Shown piece by piece: positions 28,854 to 36,962 of a DNA stretch of 64,000 nucleotides. The first letter of the stretch is position 1. Each line of letters begins with the position of its first letter. The position numbers were made by a program, and so were the translations under genes. Source of the stretch: Antarctobacter sediminis (GTDB taxonomy: Bacteria > Pseudomonadota > Alphaproteobacteria > Rhodobacterales > Rhodobacteraceae). The stretch covers positions 744,001 to 808,000 of the forward strand of contig NZ_JAHUZG010000002.1 in the NCBI RefSeq assembly GCF_019218285.1. Reading direction: 5' to 3'. The notes beneath the pieces are model-generated. The model was not told the DNA's origin and ran no database searches. It was given only the letters and a program-made list of their open reading frames with translations.

Positions 28854-29522
28854 TTACCCCTTGGGCGCCAGCAGCTTCAACGCCGCGCGGATCAGGCTGG
28901 CGGTGTCGGCCTCCGGGTCCGCCCCCGCGGCTTCGGCCACCGCGCTGGCGGCTTCGGATGGGCCGTAACCAAGATTGCCCAGCGCCGAAAGCGCTTCGGC
29001 CTGGGCGCTGGACCGGCGCGGGGCCGCCGGTTTCGGTGCCGGGGCCGCCGTCGCTGGCCCTACCTCGATCACCTCAGGGGCGGGAGTATCGGCAGGCTCG
29101 ACCACGCCCATGGCCATGATGGCGGGAGCCTTGTCCTTCAGTTCATTGACCACGCGCTGCGCCGTCTTGGGGCCAATGCCACGGGCAGCCTTGATCGCGG
29201 CCCAGTCGCCCAGCGCAAGCGCGCGGCTGACACCATCCGGGCCAAGTGTCCCCAGAATGGCCAGTGCAGCCTTGGCGCCCACGCCCTGCACTGACAGCAA
29301 CAGGCGGAACCATTCCTTTTCCACCAAGGTCGGAAAGCCGAAAAGTTGCAGCAGGTCCTCGCGCACCAGAAGATCGGTGAACAGTGCGGTGGCCTCACCC
29401 GCTCCGGGCAGCCCCGCGCGCACGCGATCGCTGCAATAGACCACATAGCCCACGCCCTGCACGTCGATCAGAACGTGATCTTCGCCGTGGTAGACGATGC
29501 GCCCCGCAATCCGCCCGATCAT
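28854..29522 (-). CDS. ruvA: Holliday junction branch migration DNA-binding subunit RuvA
   Basis: 222 residues. RuvA binds four-way junctions. The OB-fold domain ([26 protein letters not shown]) is followed by the helix-hairpin-helix region ([16 protein letters not shown] and [19 protein letters not shown]) and domain III, which contacts RuvB, at the C-terminus. The linker around residues 135-165 is Pro/Ala rich. Its ATG overlaps the ruvC stop (ATGA). Confidence 0.96.
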   Translation of the reverse strand: MIGRIAGRIVYHGEDHVLIDVQGVGYVVYCSDRVRAGLPGAGEATALFTDLLVREDLLQLFGFPTLVEKEWFRLLLSVQGVGAKAALAILGTLGPDGVSRALALGDWAAIKAARGIGPKTAQRVVNELKDKAPAIMAMGVVEPADTPAPEVIEVGPATAAPAPKPAAPRRSSAQAEALSALGNLGYGPSEAASAVAEAAGADPEADTASLIRAALKLLAPKG

Positions 29523-30007
29523 GCCCGCACCTTCATGCGCCGTGTGCCCATATGATGGGCGTGGCAGATGGCGATGGCCAAAGCATCGGCTGCGTCCGGT
29601 CCTTCGGGCTTTGCACCGGGCAATTGCAAACCGACCATATGTTCCACCTGATGTTTTTCCGCATGTCCGACGCCGACCACCGTCTTTTTGACCGAGTTCG
29701 GCGCGTATTCCCCTATGGTCAGGCCAAACTGTGCCGGAACCAGAAGGGCAATCGCCCGCGCCTGCCCCAGTTTCAGCGTGCCCGCACCATCGCGGTTGAC
29801 GAAAGTATGTTCGACTGCGGCCTCATCCGGCATCATGCGCGAGACGACATCGGTCAACAGCGAGTGCAGAGACAGCAAACGTTCGGCCAATTCCTTGCCC
29901 GCAGGCTTGCACAACCCGTTTGCCACATGCCTGAGTCGGCTGCCTTCGACCTCGATTACGCCCCATCCAAGGGTGCGAAGCCCCGGATCAATGCCCATTA
30001 TCCGCAT
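29519..30007 (-). CDS. ruvC: Holliday junction resolvase RuvC
   Basis: 162 residues. RuvC cuts Holliday junctions symmetrically. Catalytic acids are visible: Asp in [16 protein letters not shown], Glu in [11 protein letters not shown] and the paired Asp in [16 protein letters not shown]. The ATG at 30007 was chosen as the fold begins at MRIMGID; a longer open frame upstream is unrelated. First gene of ruvC-ruvA-ruvB. Confidence 0.96.
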   Translation of the reverse strand: MRIMGIDPGLRTLGWGVIEVEGSRLRHVANGLCKPAGKELAERLLSLHSLLTDVVSRMMPDEAAVEHTFVNRDGAGTLKLGQARAIALLVPAQFGLTIGEYAPNSVKKTVVGVGHAEKHQVEHMVGLQLPGAKPEGPDAADALAIAICHAHHMGTRRMKVRA

Positions 30008-30318
30008 GGATGCCTGCACTTGTTGTTTTTCAGACACGGCTAGCACGAAACGCGAACAAAAGCCAAGGTTAATACCCTGAGGACCGTTTGCGACGCACCC
30101 TGTTCCAGCACCGACAAATAGGCGCTGAAAACGGCAGCATCGAGTCGGAAAACGACTTGGATTCAGGCGAATTTCTGCGTATAAATCCAGTAGGTTAACA
30201 AGACTTTCTGCTATGCAGAAACTGCATGCGACCCATGCAGAAAATGCGGCTTGTTGCATCGTTTTGCCCAAACTATGTGCGGTTTCAGAACGAACACCCC
30301 CATCTATGGAGACCAGCG
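30008..30318. other. Intergenic region between ruvC and the DUF1127 gene
   Basis: A 311-bp stretch without a recognisable gene, lower in GC than its surroundings. It must hold the divergent promoters of ruvC and the DUF1127 gene. It contains a 9-bp direct repeat (30213 and 30235) and a weak promoter-like pair TTGTTG (30251-30256), 17 bp, TATGTG (30274-30279). No RNA gene was recognised. Confidence 0.5.
30213..30243. repeat. Direct repeat ATGCAGAAA upstream of the DUF1127 gene
   Basis: ATGCAGAAA occurs at 30213-30221 and 30235-30243, a 22-bp period, i.e. about two helical turns. The intervening CTGCAT also pairs with the first copy. It precedes the candidate DUF1127 promoter and could be a regulator-binding pair; this is inference. 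Confidence 0.35.
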
Positions 30319-30525
30319 ATGGCCGCATACGACATCACCCGCCCGCACGCCGCTTCGGGCTCCGCCGCTCGGATCGGCGGTATCTTCACCGCAATGATCA
30401 GCGCATTTGCCGCTTGGAACGACGCACGTCTGACCCGCAACAGCCTGTCGGCCCTGACCGACCGCGAGCTGGACGACATCGGCCTGCACCGTGGCGATAT
30501 TGACGCTGTTTCGCGCAATTCCTGA
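30319..30525 (+). CDS. DUF1127 domain small protein
   Basis: 68 residues. The C-terminal half, [27 protein letters not shown], matches DUF1127 (YjiS-like), an arginine-rich fold found in small alphaproteobacterial proteins; studied members bind RNA or affect phosphate and carbon metabolism. The ATG at 30319 follows GGAGACC. The N-terminal half ([19 protein letters not shown]) is amphipathic. In Rhodobacter a DUF1127 gene is co-transcribed with stress-induced small RNAs, and two hairpins follow this gene; equivalence is not established. Confidence 0.85.
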   Translation: MAAYDITRPHAASGSAARIGGIFTAMISAFAAWNDARLTRNSLSALTDRELDDIGLHRGDIDAVSRNS

Positions 30526-30533
30526 AAAGACCG

Positions 30534-30565
30534 GCGCCTGTCGGTCGGGATGAACGGACAGGCGC
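30534..30565 (+). terminator. First hairpin downstream of the DUF1127 gene
   Basis: GCGCCTGTC (30534-30542) pairs perfectly with GACAGGCGC (30557-30565) and is followed by TTTCG. It may be a partial terminator or a stable 3' structure of the DUF1127 mRNA. Confidence 0.5.
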
Positions 30566-30586
30566 TTTCGCCACTCACGGCATGAG

Positions 30587-30622
30587 AAAAGCCCACGCGT
30601 TTTCGCAACGCGGGGGCTTTTC
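30587..30622 (+). terminator. Rho-independent terminator after the DUF1127 gene
   Basis: AAAAGCCC-CGCG pairs with CGCG-GGGCTTTT around a TTTTCGCAA loop. The A-rich left and T-rich right flanks allow termination in both directions, also serving the convergent gene ending at 30646. Confidence 0.7.
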
Positions 30623-30645
30623 AATTTCTACGGTCAGGTAAGCTG

Positions 30646-30990
30646 TCAGCCGATGACAGGCGTCAGGTAACCGGCCAACGTCCGCGTCACCGGGTCGATC
30701 TGCATGATCCAGGCACCGGCTTTTTCATGGATGGCCCCGCTGGCAAGCGCCGCAACATGGTTCGCGTAGTTGTCCTCGCCCAGCCAGACCAACGCCATGA
30801 CCTTGAACCCCATCAGCACCAGACACAGCCGCAGCGCGACTTGAAATCCGAAACCTCCGATTTTCCTGTCCGGGATCTGTTCAATGACACCGTTTCGGTT
30901 CATCCGTGTCACATACCCCTGTGACATGCGGATATGTTTGCGTCGCAGCGCCTGTTCGCGCTTGCGAAAGCTCCTTTGAGCGTCGTCCAT
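30646..30990 (-). CDS. Conserved hypothetical protein with membrane helix
   Basis: 114 residues. A basic N-terminal region (RKREQALRRKHIRMSQGYVTRMNRNG) precedes a hydrophobic stretch (VALRLCLVLMGFKVMALVWLG, about residues 50-71) and a short soluble tail. A ribosome binding site, GAGG, lies 5 bp before the ATG at 30990. No family is recognised. It looks like a small Rhodobacteraceae membrane protein; function unknown. Confidence 0.7.
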   Translation of the reverse strand: MDDAQRSFRKREQALRRKHIRMSQGYVTRMNRNGVIEQIPDRKIGGFGFQVALRLCLVLMGFKVMALVWLGEDNYANHVAALASGAIHEKAGAWIMQIDPVTRTLAGYLTPVIG

Positions 30991-31053
30991 GGCAGCCTCA
31001 TTTCACCCGGCCCCCACCGGATGAGGCAATTTTTAGCCAAACTTTACGGCAAG

Positions 31054-31085
31054 AATGGGGCAATTAGGATCTAATTTGCCCCATT
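31054..31085 (-). terminator. Hairpin terminator downstream of prmA
   Basis: AATGGGGCAA (31054-31063) pairs with TTGCCCCATT (31076-31085), with an inner TTAG/CTAA extension, making a long, AT-flanked hairpin. It lies 20 bp after the prmA stop on the minus strand and upstream of the 30646-30990 gene. Confidence 0.6.
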
Positions 31086-31105
31086 TTGTTTCCTTAACCC
31101 TTATT

Positions 31106-31981
31106 TTACGGGTTTTTCCGAAGCGTCAGCGTCACCCATTCACCAATCACATCGCGGCGCAATTGCGGCATCCCGTGGGCGGTATAGACCTCGACGACTT
31201 CATCCGCCTGCCAAGTCAGGATTCCCGAAAGGATGGCATAGCCCCCGGGGGCAAGATGGCTGGCCATGTCGGGGGCGAGGTCGATCAGCGGCTGTTTCAG
31301 GATATTCGCAAACACAAGGTCGTAGGGCGCGCCGCCATGCAGGTCAGGGTGATCGAAACCGGCCGCCTCGACGCAGGTCACCTTGCCGGCCAGGTCGTTG
31401 GCACGGACGTTTGCTTCGGCCACTTCGACAGCCACCTCGTCGATGTCCGAGGCGATCACCGGATCGGGCCAGATACGCGCGGCCCCCATGGCCAAAACGG
31501 CGGTGCCGCAACCGATGTCGGCAACCTTGCGGCCCTGAAAGCCATCGTTCGCCAAGCGATCCAGCGCCTCCAGACAGCCCTGAGTCGTACCGTGGTGGCC
31601 GGTGCCAAAGGCCATCGCCGCCTCGATCAGAAGCGGTTCGCTGCCTTCCGGGATCTTGTCCGCGTCATGGCTTCCATAGACAAAGAACCGCCCGGCCTCG
31701 ACCGGGGTCAGTTCACGGCGCACCTTGTCGACCCAATCGGTGTCGGGCACCTCGGAGATGACAAAGCTTTTGGCGTCATAGGCGGCGGCCAGCAGGGCCA
31801 GCTCCACGTCGTTGGGCGCTTCGGTGAAATAGCCGCCCACCTCCCAGGTGCCAGAGCCATCCTCGATTTCAAAGACTCCGACGCCGGTGGGCTCCGGTTC
31901 TAGATCCTCAAGGGCAAGACCAAGGGCCTCGGCCCGGTCCTTGTCGGCAAGCTTGGTGAAGGCGGTCCAGGTTCTTGGCAT
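31106..31981 (-). CDS. prmA: Ribosomal protein L11 methyltransferase
   Basis: 291 residues. PrmA trimethylates L11 with SAM. Motif I is VADIGCGTAVLAMGAARI, preceded by the PrmA-specific AMAFGTGHHGTTQGCLEAL, and FANILKQPLIDLAPDMASHL is the NxL-type substrate motif. The N-terminal recognition domain is divergent, as is common in alphaproteobacteria. The ATG at 31981 was chosen from the family N-terminus; the frame stays open further upstream. Divergent from the ferric-reductase-like gene. Confidence 0.92.
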   Translation of the reverse strand: MPRTWTAFTKLADKDRAEALGLALEDLEPEPTGVGVFEIEDGSGTWEVGGYFTEAPNDVELALLAAAYDAKSFVISEVPDTDWVDKVRRELTPVEAGRFFVYGSHDADKIPEGSEPLLIEAAMAFGTGHHGTTQGCLEALDRLANDGFQGRKVADIGCGTAVLAMGAARIWPDPVIASDIDEVAVEVAEANVRANDLAGKVTCVEAAGFDHPDLHGGAPYDLVFANILKQPLIDLAPDMASHLAPGGYAILSGILTWQADEVVEVYTAHGMPQLRRDVIGEWVTLTLRKNP

Positions 31982-32114
31982 TTTGGCTGTCCATTGGCGG
32001 GAAAAAACGCATTTGCTGTGGCATGAAAGCCCGCCCTTCGCAAGCGGCGGCGCGACCGACGTGATTCCGACGGGCAAGCGTGCTACCGCCAATCAGGACC
32101 AATCGCGTGACGCC

Positions 32115-33434
32115 ATGCCCGCCGCCCTGCTTGTTCTGTTCTACCTTGCCCTGACCTGCGCGCCGCTGGCGCTGGCGGCGCTTCAGGGCCTGCCGCCGCG
32201 CCCGTTCCGCGATGAACTGGCCAGCGGGATGGCGCTGGCCGGGTTGGCGATCCTGCTGGTGGAATTTGCGCTTTCGGGGCGGTTCCGCGTCATCTCGGGG
32301 CGGATTGGCATGGACGTGACCATGCGCCTGCATCAGTTGCTGGCTCGCGCTGCCTCGGTCCTGATTTTCGCGCACCCGTTCCTGTATTCCGGCCCGCAAA
32401 GCCTGCGCCCCGGCCTGACGCCGCCCGGGTCCGCGCCGCTGAATTTCGACTGGTCCGGACTTTGGCCCGGCATCCTCGCATGGCTGCTGTTGGGCGCGGT
32501 GATGGTCATGGCTTTGGGGCGCGAAGGGTTATACCGGCACGAACGCTGGCGCATCCTGCATGGGGGCATGGCGCTGATCATGGCCGGGTTTGGTGTGCTG
32601 CATGCCACCCGAGCGGGCCGCTACAGCGGGGGCGACGCACTGGCTCTGCTTTGGTCGGGCATGTTTGCCGTGGCGGTCATGTCACTGGTTTGGGTCTACT
32701 TGCTAAAGCCCCTGATAAAAGCCCGTCACCCATGGACCGTCCGCGCAGTGACACGCCTTGCCGATCGCACATGGGAGCTGCGCCTGTCGCCCGTCGGCCA
32801 CACGGGACTGCGCTATCGGGCCGGGCATTTTGCCTGGATCAGCATCGGCAAATCACCCCTGTCGCTGGATGAGAACCCGTTTTCCATCGCCTCGGCCCCC
32901 GACGAAGGGGAGGACTTGCGGTTCGTCATCAAGGAACTGGGCGATTTCACCGACCGCCTCGGGCAGATCGCCCCCGGCACCCGCGCCTATGTCGATGGGC
33001 CCTTTGGGTCGCTGACGCTGGAACGGCACACAAAGGCCAGCGGCATCGCTCTGATCGCGGGCGGCGTGGGGATCGCGCCCATGCTGTCACACCTGCGCCA
33101 ACTGGATGCGCAACAGGATCCGCGCCCCCGCCTGCTGATCTATACCAACCGGACCAAGGATCAGATCGCCTGCGGCGACGAATTGCGCGACCGTGCGGCC
33201 AAGGGCCCCTTGCGCGTGGTTCACAGCCTGTCACAGCCACCAGAAGGCTGGACCGGCGAAACCGGTTTTGTCACCGCCGAGATGCTGCGCCGCCATCTGG
33301 AGCCGGACGCTTTGAGCGGCTGGGTCTTTGTCTTGTGCGGCCCGCCGCCTATGCTGCACGCTGTCGAGGACGCTTTGCTGGGCCTAGGCGTGCCCGCCCG
33401 GAACATCCTGCTGGAGCAATTCAGCTATGACTAG
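32115..33434 (+). CDS. Ferric-reductase-like transmembrane flavoprotein
   Basis: 439 residues. The N-terminal half has about six helices with haem-ligand-type histidines in RLHQLLARAASVLIFAHPFLY and RHERWRILHGGMALIMAGFGVLHATR. From about residue 215 follows a ferredoxin-reductase module: FAD motif NPFSIASAP, NAD(P) motif GGVGIAPMLSHL and CGPPPMLHAV. This matches ferric/cupric reductase or NOX-like proteins that pass electrons from NAD(P)H across the membrane. The acceptor is unknown. The ATG at 32115 gives the first helix. A 31-residue gene overlaps its 3' end. Confidence 0.85.
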   Translation: MPAALLVLFYLALTCAPLALAALQGLPPRPFRDELASGMALAGLAILLVEFALSGRFRVISGRIGMDVTMRLHQLLARAASVLIFAHPFLYSGPQSLRPGLTPPGSAPLNFDWSGLWPGILAWLLLGAVMVMALGREGLYRHERWRILHGGMALIMAGFGVLHATRAGRYSGGDALALLWSGMFAVAVMSLVWVYLLKPLIKARHPWTVRAVTRLADRTWELRLSPVGHTGLRYRAGHFAWISIGKSPLSLDENPFSIASAPDEGEDLRFVIKELGDFTDRLGQIAPGTRAYVDGPFGSLTLERHTKASGIALIAGGVGIAPMLSHLRQLDAQQDPRPRLLIYTNRTKDQIACGDELRDRAAKGPLRVVHSLSQPPEGWTGETGFVTAEMLRRHLEPDALSGWVFVLCGPPPMLHAVEDALLGLGVPARNILLEQFSYD

Positions 33435-33522
33435 CCGCAGACAAATCACAGTCACTTTTTGGTGGCTGACGGCCTTGATCGCCCTGGCGATTCTTGCCTT
33501 TGCCCTGCGCGGAGGGCTTTAG
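33427..33522 (+). CDS. Putative 31-residue single-helix membrane protein
   Basis: A short frame starting inside the last codons of the ferric-reductase-like gene (8-bp overlap). It encodes a basic N-terminus (MTSRRQ) followed by one hydrophobic helix (WWLTALIALAILAFAL) and ends RGGL. The size, charge pattern and overlap suggest a small membrane subunit or anchor of the reductase, but there is no family evidence. Its stop overlaps the convergent MATE gene by 4 bp. Confidence 0.5.
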   Translation: MTSRRQITVTFWWLTALIALAILAFALRGGL

Positions 33523-34922
33523 CGCCGCCGCCAGCGGTTGGGATCACGCCAGGCCCGACGCTCCCTCAGATTGACCTCTGGCAGAGGGCCATCGCCGATG
33601 CCACGCACGAAACGCCATCCCAGCCAGCCAGCGATGACACCCATGATCACCCCGACCAGCGCCTGTGCATAGATCACACCCTGCGCGGCATAAAGGCCGG
33701 AAAGCCAGATCGCGGCAGGCCAGAGGAACAGGCACTCGCGCAGCCAGCTTTGCACCGAAGCCCAGACCGGCCGCCCCAGCGTGTTGAACGCGGCGTTCGA
33801 GACAAACAGCAGCCCGCCCAGCGTAAAGGACAGCGCACCGATGCCGGTGAAAGCCGCCAGTACCTGTGCCGCTTCCCCCGTCAGGCCGAAACCGGCGGCG
33901 ATCTGCCCCGTCAGCGCCCAGAGGATCAGCCAGACGCCCCCGGCATAGAGAAGACAGAACAGCGCCGCGTCGCGATAGGTCTGGCGCAGGCGGGCAAATT
34001 GCCGGGCCCCGAAATTCTGGCCAAAGATGCCGCCGATCGCGCCCGCCAGCGAGAACAGCCCGCCAAAGGCCACCACGGTCAGGCGATTGATAACGGCCCA
34101 GGCCGCCACAGCCGTGTCGCCATAGACCGCGATCAATCCGGTGAGCAGGAAATTCCCGAATGGCGTAGCCATCTGGGTCACGATGGCCGGCATGGCCACG
34201 CGCAACAGCCCGGGACCATGCCGCAGCAACAGGCGTGGATCCGGCCGCGCCAGCAAGGGGTTGCGAAACCCGCCAAACCAGATCGCCAGCGACGCCATGA
34301 TGATGCGAAAGATCCAGATACTCAGCGCCGCACCGTCAAGGCCCAGCTCCAGAACGTAGATCAGCAAGGGGTCCAGCCCCAGCATGATCAGGCCGCCGCC
34401 CATGGTGACCATCATCGCCTGTCGCGCCAGCCCATCGGCGCGCAGCACCGCGCTGCCGCACAGACCAATGGCCATGATCACCAGCGACGGCATCGACAGG
34501 GCGACATAGCGCGCCGCCAGGTCCAGCGCCGCGCCCTCGGCCCCGGCGCTGGCCAGCAGGTCATGCCGGAACAGGATCACAAGGCCGGCGGTCACCGCCT
34601 GCACCAACATGGTCAGCAGAACACCCGCAGTGCCCTGTTCACGCGCCAGCGCGCGTTCGCCGCGCCCAATGCTGCGCGACACCAGCGCCGTAGTGGCGAT
34701 CATCAGGCCAACGCCGATGGAGACGGTAAAGAATTGGATTGCGAAGGCATAGCCAATGGCCGCCATCAGGATCGGCTCTCCCAACTGGGAGAGCCAGAAC
34801 AGATTGGCTGCATCGACCACGAAAACAAATGTGATCCCCGCCGCGCCCGTCAGCGTCATGCGCACAACGTGGCCCATGGTGGGGCCGCTGAGGAACCGCC
34901 CCTGTGCCTCGGCTTCGGTCAC
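33519..34922 (-). CDS. MATE family efflux transporter
   Basis: 467 residues, 12 helices in two halves. MATE proteins export drugs or metabolites using Na+ or H+. Typical segments are FWLSQLGEPILMAAIGYAF, MIATTALVSRSIGRGE in the first half and VINRLTVVAFGGLFSLAGAIGGIFGQNFGA in the second. The start is a GTG at 34922, 3 bp after the upstream MFS stop, with a weak ribosome binding site, so translation is likely coupled. Substrate unknown. Confidence 0.88.
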   Translation of the reverse strand: MTEAEAQGRFLSGPTMGHVVRMTLTGAAGITFVFVVDAANLFWLSQLGEPILMAAIGYAFAIQFFTVSIGVGLMIATTALVSRSIGRGERALAREQGTAGVLLTMLVQAVTAGLVILFRHDLLASAGAEGAALDLAARYVALSMPSLVIMAIGLCGSAVLRADGLARQAMMVTMGGGLIMLGLDPLLIYVLELGLDGAALSIWIFRIIMASLAIWFGGFRNPLLARPDPRLLLRHGPGLLRVAMPAIVTQMATPFGNFLLTGLIAVYGDTAVAAWAVINRLTVVAFGGLFSLAGAIGGIFGQNFGARQFARLRQTYRDAALFCLLYAGGVWLILWALTGQIAAGFGLTGEAAQVLAAFTGIGALSFTLGGLLFVSNAAFNTLGRPVWASVQSWLRECLFLWPAAIWLSGLYAAQGVIYAQALVGVIMGVIAGWLGWRFVRGIGDGPLPEVNLRERRAWRDPNRWRRR

Positions 34923-34925
34923 GGG

Positions 34926-36155
34926 TTACTCGGCCGGGGCCGCGACGACCCCGCTGAATACGGTCTCGTTACCCGGTTCCGGATGGCGCGGGATCATCAT
35001 CGCCAACACAAGGCTGGTCATCGCCATGGCGGCGGCCAGCCCAAAGACCGCACCGGGCGACACCAGCCAGAGATAGCCAAGCAAGGCGGGCAGGAACACC
35101 GCCGCGATGTGGTTGATGGTAAAGGCCACGGCAGCCGTGGGGGCAATGTCGCCCGGGTCCGCGATCTTTTGAAAATAGGTCTTCAACGCCAGCGCCATGG
35201 CAAAGAAAAGATGGTCAATCACGTAAAGCGTTGCCGCCAGCAGCACGCCCCATCCGAACCAGTAGATGCCCCCATACAGCAGGAACACCACCGTCAGCCC
35301 GACATATTCGAACACCAGCGTGTTGCGTTCACCGAACTTGAAAACCGCCCGGCCGAAAACCGGTCCGATGATCATGTTGGCGACAAGGTTGATAAGGTAC
35401 AGCGCCGTCACCTCATGCACGTCGAACCCAAAGCGTTCGACCATCATGAAACCGGCAAAGACGACAAAGATCTGACGCCGCGCGCCCGACATGAATTGCA
35501 GCGCGTAATACAGCCAGTAGCGGCGGCGCAGGATGAACTTCTTGACCTGCGGATTGGGGCTTTCGAATTGCGGGAAAGCGAACCAGCAGTAGGCCACGAT
35601 AGCCAGTGTCAGCCCGCCCGACACAAGGTAGACGAAGTTATACGACAGGTCCCACGCTTCCCAGGTCAGAACGATGGCGACATAGGCGATCAGCGTCGCC
35701 CCAGATCCCGCAGCGATCAGCCAGCCCAGCATTTGCGGCGCGCGATCCTTGGGCAACCATTGCAATTGCAGGCTCTGGTTCACTGTCTCGTAGTAATGGA
35801 AACCGATGGAACTGAGCAGCGTGATGAACAGCAGCCCGCCCATGCTGGGGAACATGGCCGTCAGGCCCGTCGCCACCCCCAACAGCGCAAGCGAAACCAG
35901 CGCCAACACCTGTTCCCGCATGACCAACAGCACGACGATCACGCCGATGGCGAGAAATCCGGGGATCTCACGCACGGTGTGCAGCCAGCCGATGTCCTTG
36001 CCGTCGAACGCCGCGGCTTCGATGACAAAATTGTTCAGCAGCGCCGACCAGGTGGCGAAGGAAAGTGGCATGGCAATCGCCATCAACGTCAAAAGCGCCG
36101 CGGGGCGGCGCCAGACAGGGAGGTGATGTGCGTCAGAAAGGGAAACCGGTGTCAT
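34926..36155 (-). CDS. Major facilitator superfamily transporter
   Basis: 409 residues with about 12 hydrophobic segments (for example LTLMAIAMPLSFATWSALLNNFVIE at the start and VFGLAAAMAMTSLVLAMMIP at the end). The motif GRAVFKFGERN lies in the cytoplasmic loop of the second half. A charged central segment (FPQFESPNPQVKKFILRRRYW) marks the usual cytoplasmic linker. It is followed directly by the MATE gene, so two exporters of different families appear co-expressed. Substrate unknown. Confidence 0.82.
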   Translation of the reverse strand: MTPVSLSDAHHLPVWRRPAALLTLMAIAMPLSFATWSALLNNFVIEAAAFDGKDIGWLHTVREIPGFLAIGVIVVLLVMREQVLALVSLALLGVATGLTAMFPSMGGLLFITLLSSIGFHYYETVNQSLQLQWLPKDRAPQMLGWLIAAGSGATLIAYVAIVLTWEAWDLSYNFVYLVSGGLTLAIVAYCWFAFPQFESPNPQVKKFILRRRYWLYYALQFMSGARRQIFVVFAGFMMVERFGFDVHEVTALYLINLVANMIIGPVFGRAVFKFGERNTLVFEYVGLTVVFLLYGGIYWFGWGVLLAATLYVIDHLFFAMALALKTYFQKIADPGDIAPTAAVAFTINHIAAVFLPALLGYLWLVSPGAVFGLAAAMAMTSLVLAMMIPRHPEPGNETVFSGVVAAPAE

Positions 36156-36199
36156 CCTTTCGCTTTACGCCCCGGCACCCCGCTTGGCGAGGCCGCAAT

Positions 36200-36217
36200 C
36201 TGTGCGTGCACGCACAG
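36200..36217. promoter_or_regulatory. 18-bp perfect palindrome upstream of the MFS-MATE pair
   Basis: CTGTGCGTGCACGCACAG is perfectly self-complementary with no loop. It lies 45 bp upstream of the MFS start codon, in a position fitting an operator. No dedicated regulator gene is adjacent. Confidence 0.45.
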
Positions 36218-36239
36218 TGCTGCCGCCATGCGCCGACCT

Positions 36240-36272
36240 GCGCGCCGGAAACGGGGGGAGCCTCCGGCGCGC
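36240..36272 (-). terminator. GC-rich hairpin downstream of the cupin gene
   Basis: GCGCGCCGGA (36240-36249) pairs perfectly with TCCGGCGCGC (36263-36272), 14 bp past the cupin stop on the minus strand. No T tract; the hairpin strength suggests transcript-end formation. Confidence 0.5.
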
Positions 36273-36285
36273 ATCGGCCTGCGGC

Positions 36286-36726
36286 TCAGGTCGCCTGAGC
36301 GGCAGAGAACCGGTATTCCACTTCGGCAAAGCGATCCTTGGCAAAGACATAGAGGAACCGCAGCCCCTCGGGCCCGGCAACCGTGTCATGCTCGGCGTCT
36401 TCGGGGATATACAGCGCCATGCCCGGCGTCAGTTCATGCGCCACGCCGTCAATGGTGACGACACCCGACCCATCCAGCCCGAAATAGATCTCGGACGGGC
36501 CATGACGGTGTGGCAGCAGCGTGCCTTCGGGGCCGAACTCGGCCACGCCCAGAACCATGCCCGAAGTCTGGGTGCGATCCGCACAGAACAACGTTTTCCA
36601 GCGCACCGTCCCAAAGGCCGGATCTTCGCCGCCTTCCAACGGGGCATGGTTGGCATTGGCGATAACCGGCAGGGCGGCCAGCGCGGCGGCGGTCAGTTCG
36701 AATTGCGCGGTCTCTGTCTGGGTCAT
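36286..36726 (-). CDS. Single-domain cupin protein
   Basis: 146 residues. The cupin metal site is visible: motif 1 LLPHRHGPSEIYFGLDGSG (two His and Glu) and motif 2 MALYIPEDAEHDTVAG (His). Cupins of this size include isomerases, dioxygenases and, in marine Rhodobacteraceae, DMSP lyases; nothing here singles out one reaction. The ATG at 36726 has GGAGA 6 bp upstream, better than an ATG four codons earlier. It is divergent from the YeeE/YedE gene. Confidence 0.82.
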   Translation of the reverse strand: MTQTETAQFELTAAALAALPVIANANHAPLEGGEDPAFGTVRWKTLFCADRTQTSGMVLGVAEFGPEGTLLPHRHGPSEIYFGLDGSGVVTIDGVAHELTPGMALYIPEDAEHDTVAGPEGLRFLYVFAKDRFAEVEYRFSAAQAT

Positions 36727-36889
36727 GGCTGTCTCCATGGGCTGAACTGGGAGGCAGTTGGACCGAATCGCGCGCCCCTGACTGGCCGAAAAACGACCCG
36801 GTGGTCGCATTCGAAACGGGCGCGTGCGAAGAATTTTCAGGCTGTCCCGATCGCGACCATTGCCGCTGCGTCACCGACATTGCGCGGGC

Positions 36890-36903
36890 ATGATCTGCAT
36901 CAA
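36890..36903 (+). promoter_or_regulatory. FNR/FnrL-like box upstream of the YeeE/YedE transporter
   Basis: ATGAT-CTGC-ATCAA matches nine of ten half-site positions of the FnrL consensus TTGAT-N4-ATCAA. It is centred about 66 bp upstream of the transporter start, in the divergent gap with the cupin. Oxygen-responsive control is a hypothesis. Confidence 0.45.
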
Positions 36904-36962
36904 GGCAGAGCGCCACCGAACCGGTGCATCACGCTGCGCAACGCGCGCAAGGAGGTGCCGGA

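Noticed and set aside
27471-29294. A 607-codon plus-strand frame opposite ruvB
   Set aside because: Mirrors ruvB codons and overlaps ruvA; composition is not protein-like.
33459-36458. A 999-codon open frame on the plus strand
   Set aside because: It is antisense to the MATE and MFS genes, is composed of Gln/Arg/His/Asp-rich low-complexity sequence and has no domain or ribosome site; typical of high-GC antisense frames.
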